A DNA stretch of 64,000 nucleotides, taken from JAAXKN01 sp050259615 (GTDB lineage Bacteria; Bacteroidota; Ignavibacteria; Ignavibacteriales; SURF-24). The stretch's first letter is position 1. Each line of letters begins with the position of its first letter. The stretch is from NCBI GenBank assembly GCA_050259615.1, contig JBLNAZ010000082.1, positions 1-64,000 of the forward strand, read 5' to 3'. The notes below the pieces were generated by a model. The model saw nothing but the letters and a program-made list of their open reading frames with translations, made no database searches and was not told the DNA's origin. The position numbers were made by a program, and so were the translations under genes. Positions 56,230-64,000 of this stretch are shown here, piece by piece.

Positions 56230-57087
56230 ATGGAATTAAATATAAGAGTCTTAGGCAGTTCAAGTGCGGGAAATTGTACTTTAGTATGGGATAATGAGAG
56301 CGCTCTCATGATCGACTGCGGTTTTAATCCGAAGTATATACTGGCAAACCTGGAACTGCTTGATATGGATCTTTCTTTTATCTCAGGTGTAGTTATTACA
56401 CATACTCACGGTGACCATGTTAACCGTACAATGATGAAGGAGTTCAATAAGGCGGGCATTCCTGTATTTTGCCATTACAATATCAGGCGTGACCTGACTC
56501 AGAAGTTCGTTTCAATGGGACACGGCCACAAACCGGGGCTCCTTAAGGTATTTACAGATGAAGAGATACAGATTGGAAATTTCAGGATCACAAGCTTTGA
56601 AGTCCCGCATGATTCTACGGGCGGCTGCTTCGGATATAATATTCTAAAGGAAACCGCCTCTGAGATGAAAAAAATTACCGTGGCTACGGATATAGGTTTT
56701 TTTCATGATGAGATTATCAGCAGGTTTCTTGATTCCGATATAATCATCGTTGAATCCAATCACGATCCTGATATGCTGGATAATTCAGGCCGTCCGGAGT
56801 ACCTGAAGCAAAGAATCAGGGAGATCGGCCACCTGTCAAACTTTCAGTGCGCCGAACTCCTCGACAAAGTAATAAAAGGCTCCACGAAGCTTCCTGAGGC
56901 TGTAATACTTGCCCACATAAGTCAGCAGTGCAACCTGCCCCATCTGGCCCTTGACTCAGCGCAGGAGGTCCTTAACAGCAACGGACTTATATCCACAAGA
57001 CTCTACCTTACGCATAGGAACAGGGCAAATGAAATCCTCAGAACTAAAGCCGACAGCAAACCTTTTCAGCAGCTTAATCTCTTTTAG
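56230..57087 (+). CDS. WalJ/YycJ-like MBL-fold metallo-hydrolase
   Basis: The 285-residue product starts 'VLGSSSAGNCTLV' and has the metal motif 'VVITHTHGDHVN' (HxHxDH), 'VATDIGFF' and 'VILAHISQQCNLP', matching the WalJ/YycJ group of MBL-fold putative exonucleases. The extreme C-terminus is 'FQQLNLF', close to the bacterial sliding-clamp binding consensus QL(S/D)LF. That would recruit it to replication or repair sites. Its stop abuts the stop of the convergent gene with no gap. Confidence 0.85.
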   Translation: MELNIRVLGSSSAGNCTLVWDNESALMIDCGFNPKYILANLELLDMDLSFISGVVITHTHGDHVNRTMMKEFNKAGIPVFCHYNIRRDLTQKFVSMGHGHKPGLLKVFTDEEIQIGNFRITSFEVPHDSTGGCFGYNILKETASEMKKITVATDIGFFHDEIISRFLDSDIIIVESNHDPDMLDNSGRPEYLKQRIREIGHLSNFQCAELLDKVIKGSTKLPEAVILAHISQQCNLPHLALDSAQEVLNSNGLISTRLYLTHRNRANEILRTKADSKPFQQLNLF

Positions 57088-57912
57088 TTATTTCGAAACT
57101 ATATCTATCGTGTGCCTGATTATTTCAATGCCGCCCATGGAGCCGTGACCAGGTATAACAAGTTTTGCCTCAGGGTACTTTTCAAGAAGCTTTTCAACCG
57201 ATCCCTTCCAGGCATGTACATCCGCATCCCCCAGGTTTCCCTTTGAAGAGCTTTCCATGGCTTTCAGTATGCATCCGCCGAAAAGTATCTTCTTTTCCGG
57301 GTAATAAACAACCACGTTATCGGGAGTATGACCTGCTCCCGGATACCAGACTTCCACAGTATCCTTTCCAAAAGTAAGTTTAAGCCCTTTTTCAACGGGG
57401 AAAACCTTTCTGGGTGCTGTGAGCTCTTTGTTTTTATAATATGTATAATATCTGTCATTTGGTAAATTCTTCATGGATTCAAGCATGCCCTTACCAAGAC
57501 CCCGTTCCTTGAGGAGTTTTACCGTAAGATCACTTCCGTAAACTCCAGCATGGATCTTTCTTAAATAGCCGTTTCCGCCCAGGTTATCCACATGGAAGTG
57601 CGTGTTTATGGCACTTATTTTAATTTTCCCGCGGGTATTCTTCTTAAGAAACTCTACAAGCCTTTCCGTTGCCTCATCGGTATATGGAGTATCAATAAGA
57701 AGGAAATTATTTTTCTTAAACTTTAACACCAGCGAATTGGCAGGCCAGGGGAATGTATGCGTTACAAGAAAAGCTTCAGCATCAATTTCCTTAATTACCA
57801 TTTCACCGTCGGAATAAAGTACCTTGTAATTATCTGCCTGAGCAAAAATAGAATGAGCCGAAAATATAATGCCCATGAAAAGAAAAGGGAGTATAAGGAG
57901 TTTAGTTTTCAT
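57088..57912 (-). CDS. Secreted subclass B1-like metallo-beta-lactamase-fold protein
   Basis: The 274-residue product has a signal peptide (MKTKLLILPFLFMGIIFSAHSIFA). All B1 zinc ligands are present: 'NTHFHVDNLGG' (H116, H118, D120 in standard numbering), 'PGAGHTPDN' (H196), 'LFGGCILKAMES' (C221, with the K224 equivalent), and 'VIPGHGSMGG' (H263). 'LGDADVHAW' matches the conserved block before helix 4. Length and periplasmic location fit a chromosomal beta-lactamase. Related MBL proteins with other substrates exist, so activity is not proven. Confidence 0.85.
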   Translation of the reverse strand: MKTKLLILPFLFMGIIFSAHSIFAQADNYKVLYSDGEMVIKEIDAEAFLVTHTFPWPANSLVLKFKKNNFLLIDTPYTDEATERLVEFLKKNTRGKIKISAINTHFHVDNLGGNGYLRKIHAGVYGSDLTVKLLKERGLGKGMLESMKNLPNDRYYTYYKNKELTAPRKVFPVEKGLKLTFGKDTVEVWYPGAGHTPDNVVVYYPEKKILFGGCILKAMESSSKGNLGDADVHAWKGSVEKLLEKYPEAKLVIPGHGSMGGIEIIRHTIDIVSK

Positions 57913-58049
57913 TTTGTCCAGAATGATTTTTTAGCAAAATATTAATTAAAGAACGGGTTCAGAAAATTAATAATATTGCAAAATATTTCAAATCAAAACC
58001 GGAGGATATAAATAATTTTTGTATGAAAATACCTAATGGCAATTGTGCG

Positions 58050-58087
58050 TTTTAAAACAAAAAAGGCCGCCTGAAAAGGCGGCCTTT
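58050..58087 (-). terminator. Intrinsic terminator of the multihaem operon
   Basis: AAAGGCCGCC / GGCGGCCTTT ten-base-pair stem with a six-base loop, 18 bases past the last stop. The minus strand continues with TTTTTTGTTTT. Confidence 0.92.
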
Positions 58088-58105
58088 ATATACTTCAAAT
58101 GGATT

Positions 58106-59011
58106 TTACAATCCTCTGACGTTCACAGTACCGTTTATGTGTTTGTTTTTGTCAAGAATATTACCCTGCTCGTCAACAACTCCATTGTGGCATCCGGCAC
58201 AGCTCTGAATTCCAAAGGTTCCGTGTCCTAAGTGCCCCTTTGGAGGCAGGTCATGGCACGATCCGCATTTCTGAGCCTGATTTGCAGCCTTTGAGATTAT
58301 AAGGTCTGTCCAGGTGGCTGTAAAGTTGTTACCCGTGATCTGCATTGGTTTGCCTGTGGCAGGATCAGTTACAAAGATGTACTTGTCCTGTGCCGCTGCT
58401 GAATCTGCCGAGAAGGCGAAGTTGCCATGGCAGTATGTATTTGCGCAGGTCGGATTATCAGACGGACTGTATGTTGCATTTGGTGATTTGTTTCCTGTGA
58501 ATGTACCGAATCTTACCTCAGCAGGCTTGCCGTCTATGTGTCCTGCCTGCCAGACAGAAGTTGGAACCAAATGGCATTCGGAGCATTCAACAGTCTTTCC
58601 GATCTGGTTTGTATAAAGGTGGCTCCAGTGAGCTCCCACACCGCGCATAGTTGTTTTTGAACTGTCGTTTGTATCTTCCGGCGGAGCGATGTAGTTAGGA
58701 TTTGTGAAATCGCCGTGGCATGTGTTGCATGCCTCAGGTCCCGCAGCCTGTGTATGGCACGTTTTACAGCTGACGCCTGTGCCGCCGGCATTGTAGCCCG
58801 TATGGCAGCCCTGGCACTGCTTGATGTCCCAATTGCTTTTCTTGAGATGGTTTCCGTGGAAGTTTGGATGTCCAAACTGTGCGAAACCCTCTCCGTGGAC
58901 AACTGAAGCTGAGGTTGCCTGAACCGGAAGATCTTTCTTAATTTCGCTGCAGCCGGCTGCAAAAAGCCCGGCTATTAAGATGAATGAAAGATATGTGATT
59001 ATGTATTTCAT
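58106..59011 (-). CDS. Seven-haem c-type cytochrome lipoprotein
   Basis: The 301-residue lipoprotein signal 'LIAGLFAAGCSE' ends at a lipobox cysteine. Six CxxCH sites (CQGCH, CKTCH, CNTCH, CSECH, CGSCH, CAGCH) and one CX4CH site (CANTYCH, 58427-58447) give seven potential haems; CxxxxCH sites are known from Geobacter-type proteins. No catalytic domain is seen, so electron transfer is likely. As the last gene of a group with a beta-barrel, it may be the outer-membrane or surface terminus of the chain. Confidence 0.88.
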   Translation of the reverse strand: MKYIITYLSFILIAGLFAAGCSEIKKDLPVQATSASVVHGEGFAQFGHPNFHGNHLKKSNWDIKQCQGCHTGYNAGGTGVSCKTCHTQAAGPEACNTCHGDFTNPNYIAPPEDTNDSSKTTMRGVGAHWSHLYTNQIGKTVECSECHLVPTSVWQAGHIDGKPAEVRFGTFTGNKSPNATYSPSDNPTCANTYCHGNFAFSADSAAAQDKYIFVTDPATGKPMQITGNNFTATWTDLIISKAANQAQKCGSCHDLPPKGHLGHGTFGIQSCAGCHNGVVDEQGNILDKNKHINGTVNVRGL

Positions 59012-59030
59012 TTTTTTCTCTTCAATTTGT

Positions 59031-60251
59031 CTATTTAGTATTATGGCAGTAGCCGCAGAATCCTACTCCGGCAGGGGAGTTAGGTGAGGCACTGGTATGG
59101 CAATTATAGCAAAGCGAGGCCTGTGTGTCATGCCAGTCGCCGTGTGTATCGTGCATATAGTTAGAAGCATGTGTCTTCGGATTGGTACCCTTAATACCAT
59201 CTGGATCAGTATGGCACCTTAAGCATGCTGGATCTCCGCCCTGTACGTCGTGGCATGAAGCGCAGCTTTCAATGTCGCGCTTGGCATCAACGGCATGCAG
59301 GCCGCCGCCTGAACCGACTGCAGCAGTTATAAAGTTAGGCTGTCTGTGTGAAGAAGGCATAACTCCCGGTATTGAAAAGTCACGCTGCCCGGCATTCTGA
59401 TGGCATTCAGCGCAGAAGGTTTCAATCTGATGGCAGGTCTGGCATTCCATTGTGCCGCCTTTAAGATCAATTCCGTGATTATACACATAATTCAGGTCGT
59501 GAACACGTGTAATCTGCTGCTTCTGAGCCTTGCTGTCAAAAGAGTTGACCGGAGTATAAGGAGCATAGGCATTTGCTGGAGTGTTCTTTTCTGTCAGCAT
59601 GTTGTTTCCTACGTGGCACTCCTGGCAGGAAGTGTTATCGTGGCACATGGCGCAGTTTGCATCTGCCTGCAGTGCATCAAACTTATGCGTCTTTTTGAAG
59701 TTTCCTGTCTGGTGGCTTACAGGTCTTAGATCAGCCGTCGACTGGTGGCAGACGTCGCATTCGTTTGTAGCAATGTCTTTGTTATTGTTGTGGCATGTGT
59801 TGCAAAGACTCATCGGGGGATAGGGTTCAGGTGTAGCCTGAAATCCGTATTCAACCTGGTCGATGCCTTTGTGGCAGCCCAGGCACTCGAGCTTCTGCTC
59901 TGAAATATGGAACTTGTGATTAAAATTGAGCCCTGATTTTCTGTACTGCAGAGGCTCAAAGTTCTCATCGAAATGGCACATCTTGCAGTTGTTAGTATCT
60001 TCCACGTCGTGACAGGCGCCGCAATTCTCGTGATTGGGATATAAATCCTTTCCGATTTCTGTGCTTTCGGCAGCTTTGGAATGGCATCCCTGACAGTCTG
60101 TCACTTCAGCATGAAGTTTGTGAGAAAATTTTATAATCTTCTCATTGCCGGTTCCTTTCGGAGCAGCCTCCTGCCCGGATGTGAAGGCATTAAATGCCAG
60201 AAATCCGGTAACGGCTAATGTCAGTATTAAATAAATGTATTTTGGTTTCAT
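59031..60251 (-). CDS. Fourteen-haem c-type cytochrome
   Basis: The 406-residue exported protein (signal 'YIYLILTLAVTGFLAFNAF') contains 14 CxxCH motifs by my count, one per 29 residues, many preceded by extra histidines ('FNHKFH', 'KTHKFD', 'HDLNYVYNHG') suited to bis-His ligation. It resembles cytochrome c3/c7-type nanowire-like repeats. Two bases separate it from the beta-barrel gene, so they are cotranscribed. Likely role: long-range electron transfer across or outside the outer membrane. Confidence 0.92.
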   Translation of the reverse strand: MKPKYIYLILTLAVTGFLAFNAFTSGQEAAPKGTGNEKIIKFSHKLHAEVTDCQGCHSKAAESTEIGKDLYPNHENCGACHDVEDTNNCKMCHFDENFEPLQYRKSGLNFNHKFHISEQKLECLGCHKGIDQVEYGFQATPEPYPPMSLCNTCHNNNKDIATNECDVCHQSTADLRPVSHQTGNFKKTHKFDALQADANCAMCHDNTSCQECHVGNNMLTEKNTPANAYAPYTPVNSFDSKAQKQQITRVHDLNYVYNHGIDLKGGTMECQTCHQIETFCAECHQNAGQRDFSIPGVMPSSHRQPNFITAAVGSGGGLHAVDAKRDIESCASCHDVQGGDPACLRCHTDPDGIKGTNPKTHASNYMHDTHGDWHDTQASLCYNCHTSASPNSPAGVGFCGYCHNTK

Positions 60252-60252
60252 A

Positions 60253-61536
60253 TCAAATCAGCTTTAAGTTAGTGTTAAACCAATAGTTAATTTTGAAGAA
60301 AAGCCTGAGATCGTCTTTGTAAATACGGTTGTTCAGGTACTGTCCCTGGAGGTCAAAAGAAAGCGCCTTCCACGGGCGCAGGTTGAATCCTGCCAGGACC
60401 GAGGTCAGGTTGTTCTTCGGATCATCCTTAGAAAGTTTGTATGAAGTATATGCCAGGCCTAATGACGGGGTAAGGAATCCGTCCATCATTGTATAGGCGC
60501 CGTATAAAGAAACTGCGTCCATCTCACCTGCATAGCCTAAATTCTTGCGGTAGCTGAGGCTGGCGTAATTGGTGTTCACACCGACAGTGATTCTCTGCGA
60601 ATTGTCATCTTTATAGGTAACGTTTGCAAACTTTCCGAAAACTGTATACTGATTAAAGAACCTGTAATCCAATCCGCCCTCGATTTCCTGAGTATTTCCG
60701 AAATCGAAAACAGAGAAAATTGAGTTATATCTGACCCTTGGTTCTCTATAGTTGTAATATAAATCAACTCCAAGATTTTCAATCTGTTCGTATCTTCCTG
60801 AAACTTCAAACTTCGAAGTCGTCTTGTAGTTCAGGTCGTAGTCATACCTGGTGTCGAGGCTGAACATATTCTCCTGGCGGTAGGATACATCAGCTGAAGC
60901 AAATTTGTACTGATTTGAATTGTTTTCAATCAGTACCTGCATCGGATTCATGTTGGCATCGAAACGTGTGGCATAATAATCCAGAGGCTTGAAGTTCTTG
61001 TTTATATAACTTAAACCGATCTGAGTATTCTTAATAAAATTAGCGGTGAATTTGCCGCCAAGTATATAGTCGTCTTTCCAGTTCTTCGTGGTTTCAAACT
61101 TCTGATACGCAGGAGTATTTCCCCCGTAATATCCCGAAAGCTTAAAGCCGCTGTATCTTAAATCCATGTCAACGCCGTCGAATACGCCGCCGCCGGCAAT
61201 TGAGTTGAATATCGGCTGGCGTCCAATCTTTATAGTAGCAATATCAAATAAGTTTCTTCCTTCCAGATATAAATTATAAAGCCTGAATCTCGGGTCATAA
61301 TCCTGTTTCTTTGAAAGATCGGATTCGAGATTCATGTAAGAGCGTATAGAAAACTGTCCTTTGTTGATATTCAAATTGAGCATTTGATATGAGCGGACAT
61401 TAGTATTAGAAACATCGGTTGTGTCGAATCGCTCAAACGTATAAATGGAAGACGAAAGTCTTCCATTTATATTTTGTGCAGAAATCAAAACAGGCAAACC
61501 GAGAAGCAATATACAGAATGATATAAATTTATTCAT
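60253..61536 (-). CDS. Outer-membrane beta-barrel, candidate porin of the cytochrome conduit
   Basis: 427 residues with a signal peptide (MNKFISFCILLLGLPVLISAQ). The rest is alternating aromatic/polar beta-strands ('QMLNLNINKGQFSIRSYMNLE', 'FRLYNLYLEGRNL', 'DLYYNYREPRVRYNSIFSVFDFG') ending in 'FFKINYWFNTNLKLI', with strands suited to a 16-20-strand barrel. Placed between a tetrahaem and a 14-haem cytochrome, it may hold a cytochrome inside the pore as MtrB-type porins do. Sequence identity to MtrB is not visible by eye. Confidence 0.75.
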   Translation of the reverse strand: MNKFISFCILLLGLPVLISAQNINGRLSSSIYTFERFDTTDVSNTNVRSYQMLNLNINKGQFSIRSYMNLESDLSKKQDYDPRFRLYNLYLEGRNLFDIATIKIGRQPIFNSIAGGGVFDGVDMDLRYSGFKLSGYYGGNTPAYQKFETTKNWKDDYILGGKFTANFIKNTQIGLSYINKNFKPLDYYATRFDANMNPMQVLIENNSNQYKFASADVSYRQENMFSLDTRYDYDLNYKTTSKFEVSGRYEQIENLGVDLYYNYREPRVRYNSIFSVFDFGNTQEIEGGLDYRFFNQYTVFGKFANVTYKDDNSQRITVGVNTNYASLSYRKNLGYAGEMDAVSLYGAYTMMDGFLTPSLGLAYTSYKLSKDDPKNNLTSVLAGFNLRPWKALSFDLQGQYLNNRIYKDDLRLFFKINYWFNTNLKLI

Positions 61537-61552
61537 TGCCTTCCCATTTAAA

Positions 61553-62119
61553 TTATTTAGTTTCTTTTGGAACCATGTGACTTATTTTCGCCCAGAATTT
61601 GTCATATTCAAAGCCTGTGAACGTCGGGCTCTTTGAGTTATGGCAGCCTGTGCAGAATTTTTCCTTGTCCTTGTGAACTACCAGGCCTTTTGCCATGGCT
61701 TCTTCCTGATTCTTCATTACCTTCTGGTATTCCGAACCGGCGCCGTGGCAGGTTTCGCACTGAACGCCGTCTTCAACTTTGAATTTGGCACCCTTTAAAG
61801 AAGCATCAACATCGTATCCGCTTGCATGGCACTGAAGGCATTCTTTTGTCTCGGCAGCTTTAGTGGTAAAGCCCTTTTCTTTTGCTATCTTATCGGCTTT
61901 TTCTGTCTGAAGAGTTTTATAAGCTTCTGCGTGTTTTGAGCTCTGCCATATTGATAACTGTTTGCCCTGCTTTTCTGTCTTGTGGCACATACCGCACTTT
62001 TCCACACCAACGTATCCAAATTTCTTTGCGCTGGTGTCCTTGTCCTGGGCATTTGCAGTAACTGCAAACAGGCCTATCGATCCCAGAAGGACTGTACCAG
62101 CTAATAGTCTGTGTAACAT
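61553..62119 (-). CDS. Periplasmic tetrahaem cytochrome, c554-like
   Basis: 188 residues from an ATG preceded by GGAGGT (the upstream in-frame TTG would add four residues and hide that site). Signal peptide 'LLAGTVLLGSIGLFAVTANAQ'. Four CxxCH motifs: CGMCH, CLQCH, CETCH, CTGCH. The spacing and 'GVQCETCHGAGS' resemble cytochrome c554/c' family proteins. In this operon it probably shuttles electrons in the periplasm from the quinol-oxidising protein to the barrel complex. Confidence 0.9.
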   Translation of the reverse strand: MLHRLLAGTVLLGSIGLFAVTANAQDKDTSAKKFGYVGVEKCGMCHKTEKQGKQLSIWQSSKHAEAYKTLQTEKADKIAKEKGFTTKAAETKECLQCHASGYDVDASLKGAKFKVEDGVQCETCHGAGSEYQKVMKNQEEAMAKGLVVHKDKEKFCTGCHNSKSPTFTGFEYDKFWAKISHMVPKETK

Positions 62120-62430
62120 TATAACCTCCAATTAATTAATGATGAGCATATATGATTTATTTAGTGTTCCCCAATTATGTCACAGATGAGTCAAATCGTA
62201 AAAAAATGAGCTACAATATATTCAAATAACGGTTAAAGAAGCAATAAAATGATAATGGAATCCTTAAATATTATTATCAAATTTCAGAACAAAATATAGT
62301 GGAAATTCTTTGCATAATAGCAATACAGGCGATAGAAGATCGCCTGTATTTTGGAATGTTTTATATTTAAAAAGAACATATGTATTAAAAGCTTCAGCAC
62401 CTGGGGGGGAGGGAGGCTGAAAACTTTAAC
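62120..62430. other. Intergenic region in the multihaem operon
   Basis: 311 bases between the CbcL-like gene and the tetrahaem gene. It holds the hairpin at 62322-62350 and otherwise AT-rich sequence that may carry a second promoter for the downstream four genes. No ORF seen. Confidence 0.45.
62322..62350 (-). terminator. Hairpin after the CbcL-like gene
   Basis: AATACAGGCGAT / ATCGCCTGTATT, a perfect 12-base-pair stem with a five-base loop. No strong T-run on the minus strand, so it may be a partial terminator or mRNA stabiliser. Confidence 0.55.
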
Positions 62431-64000
62431 TTATTTTACACTTTCCGGCTCGCTTTCCTGAATGTTGGCGAGTTCTTCGTTTCTTATTCTTTCAAGTTCA
62501 CGCGGATGTTCACTTTCCATTTCTTCCTCTGTCAGGGTTCCCTTGATAAAGGCCTTGTTTAAAGGATAGACCTCAGGGTTGAAGATGATGTAGTAAAAAT
62601 GCCATACTACAATTGCAAGTGTTGCAAGCCATGCTTCATAAAGGTGAACAAGGGTTGCAATGTCAAGCAGGAACTTTGGCGCAATTTTAAGGAAATAAGT
62701 GTTGAACATGAGCAGTGCTCCTGTTGCGCTCATTACAATTACGCCCCAGACGAGAGCCCAGTATTCGGCTTTCTCCATATATGAGAAGCGTCCGAAGAAT
62801 GGTTTCTCTTTGCTTATTCCTAAAAGGAACTTCACGTTAATCAAAACATCCTTTGCATCCTGGAGATTCGGCAGCATGTCCATGAACATGCGTCTGCCTC
62901 TTCTTGTGAATGCAAGGTAATATGTGTGATACAAAGAGACGGATACCATTGCAATACCGAAGAAACGGTGCGTGAGGCTTCTGATCTCAAAGGCGTTTTC
63001 ACCTAAAATTGTTCTTACTACAGTTGCCCACCAGCTTTCAGGATATTTCAGGGCAAATCCTGAGAATACCAGAGTAATAAAGCTTGTAAGCATGATAAAG
63101 TGCTGAATGCGCTCGTTTACGCTCATTCTTAAGTAAACCTTACCTTCTTTTTTCAGCTTTTCAATTTCTTTGTGGTGTTTTTTCTTTTCCTGGCGTTTCC
63201 TGATAAGATCCAGAATGTTGTGAACGAGCATTCCTCCAATGATCACAATGATCATGACCAGGTAGCCCTTTGAAAGCCAGAAGAGGATAGGGGATTCACT
63301 TTCTGTACCTTTCAGGTGAACCTGCTTGAATTCAGCAGTCAGGTTTGCGCCGGGATGGCACTTTCCGCATGTTTCAGAAAGATTTTTATCATTAATATTT
63401 GAAGTAGGATCACTGCTCGGCTTTATATTGTGTGAGCCGTGGCAGCTTGAACAGTCGGCAGCATACTTTGATCCGCCCCGAACGGCAAGCCCATGGTAGC
63501 TATCCATATAGCTTGAAGCCTGTGCTGTGGGAAGGCCGAACTTCTTATTAAGCTTAACGTCTCCGTGGCAGCTTGAGCAGAGAATAACAACCTGCTTACC
63601 GTGGTTAACCTTGCTTAAGGGATTATCCTTGTCGAATATCTGGTGGTTACCGTGGCAGTTAATGCAAGTAGGGGCTTCCTTAACGCCTTTGCTGACAGCC
63701 ACTCCGTGCACGCTCTGGTTATAAACGCTTGCAATTGAAGCGTGGCATTCAGGGCTGCTTCCGCAGTTTTTGGCAATGTTCATCTTGTTGGTTTTTGAAC
63801 TAGCCATTGATGCATTCTGCATCAGGTGGCCGCCATGGCAGTTGGAGCATGTAGGCGCCTTGTCGTTACCGTTTTTAAGAGCGATATAGTGAGCTGACTT
63901 TTCATATGCCATAACGTCAGTTGAAGGTCTTCCTGTCAGTTTAACAACTTCGGGATTCTTAACGTGGCAGTTGTAGCATACGTCCTTTTCAGTTACTTTG
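62431..64000 (-). CDS. CbcL-like multihaem cytochrome c / cytochrome b quinol oxidoreductase (5' end off window)
   Basis: The frame continues past the ATG at 63912 to the right edge (reading '..KDVCYNCHVKNPEVVKL'), so that ATG is internal and the true start lies outside. In-window haem sites: CYNCH, CSNCH, CINCH, CSSCH, CSSCH, CGKCH and an odd CX5CH ('CGSSPECH', 63742-63765). Then a linker transmembrane segment ('GYLVMIIVIIGGMLVHNILDL') and a four-helix cytochrome b domain with conserved histidines ('QHFIMLTSFITLVFSG', 'TH', 'YHTYYLAF', 'VWHFYYII'). This fusion matches Geobacter CbcL, which oxidises menaquinol and hands electrons to periplasmic cytochromes for metal or electrode respiration. 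Confidence 0.85.
   Translation of the reverse strand, partial: KVTEKDVCYNCHVKNPEVVKLTGRPSTDVMAYEKSAHYIALKNGNDKAPTCSNCHGGHLMQNASMASSKTNKMNIAKNCGSSPECHASIASVYNQSVHGVAVSKGVKEAPTCINCHGNHQIFDKDNPLSKVNHGKQVVILCSSCHGDVKLNKKFGLPTAQASSYMDSYHGLAVRGGSKYAADCSSCHGSHNIKPSSDPTSNINDKNLSETCGKCHPGANLTAEFKQVHLKGTESESPILFWLSKGYLVMIIVIIGGMLVHNILDLIRKRQEKKKHHKEIEKLKKEGKVYLRMSVNERIQHFIMLTSFITLVFSGFALKYPESWWATVVRTILGENAFEIRSLTHRFFGIAMVSVSLYHTYYLAFTRRGRRMFMDMLPNLQDAKDVLINVKFLLGISKEKPFFGRFSYMEKAEYWALVWGVIVMSATGALLMFNTYFLKIAPKFLLDIATLVHLYEAWLATLAIVVWHFYYIIFNPEVYPLNKAFIKGTLTEEEMESEHPRELERIRNEELANIQESEPESVK

Overview
The window looks like a chromosomal segment of a member of Ignavibacteriota (Ignavibacterium/Melioribacter-like) or a close relative in the Bacteroidota-Chlorobi group. 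The main clues are a secreted protein ending in the 'YPNPFNPSTKI...' type A sorting domain of type IX secretion, a 31-codon AURKAIP1/COX24-like ribosomal gene, an HMA-AraC regulator beside a copper ATPase, and large multihaem cytochromes. Species-level assignment is not possible from sequence reading alone. No insertion sequence, prophage, CRISPR array or rRNA was seen.

Layout. 1-9.5 kb: a leftward group holding a very large secreted deacetylase/TIM-barrel protein (runs off the left edge), UDP-GlcNAc 2-epimerase, an aldose epimerase-like protein, a HAD-like protein and a POT/MFS transporter. 9.6-22 kb: CorA, a multi-PAS histidine kinase, secreted oligopeptidase F, a GMP reductase/IMPDH-family enzyme, a cupin, a secreted metallopeptidase, and a copper module (copA, copZ, HMA-AraC regulator). 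22-33 kb: an S9 peptidase, a TPR protein, HU, a zinc-ribbon/TPR protein, the COX24-like mini-gene, tRNA-Thr(CGT), a PAS-adenylate cyclase, a DUF4091 T9SS cargo protein and a J-domain protein.

33.4-55.9 kb: a 22.5-kb purine (urate/xanthine) catabolic island resembling the yge-ygf/ssnA/xdhD gene set of Escherichia coli and purinolytic clostridia. It has four blocks: leftward ygfK-ssnA; divergent rightward ygeY-ygeW-PLP enzyme-mocA-PLP enzyme-xdhC; a small secreted NTF2-like gene; and a leftward block with a two-subunit xanthine dehydrogenase, an 8-oxoguanine deaminase-like amidohydrolase, a three-subunit molybdenum hydroxylase and a hydantoinase. The inferred flow is purine to urate/xanthine, reductive ring opening, hydantoin/ureide hydrolysis, carbamoyl transfer (a possible ATP-yielding step) and PLP-dependent deamination. 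It has two fold-type-II PLP enzymes instead of a recognisable YgeX diaminopropionate ammonia-lyase, and no purine permease or selenium-insertion genes inside the window.

56-64 kb: a WalJ/YycJ-like metallo-hydrolase with a C-terminal clamp-binding-like motif, a secreted metallo-beta-lactamase-fold protein with all subclass B1 zinc ligands, and a leftward multihaem module: a cytochrome b/multihaem c quinol oxidoreductase (CbcL-like, runs off the right edge), a tetrahaem cytochrome, an outer-membrane beta-barrel, a 14-haem cytochrome and a 7-haem lipoprotein. Together these look like an electron conduit from quinol pool to cell surface. Translations of regions at the window edges (1-3857 and 63913-64000) and of the 31-codon gene were done by hand.
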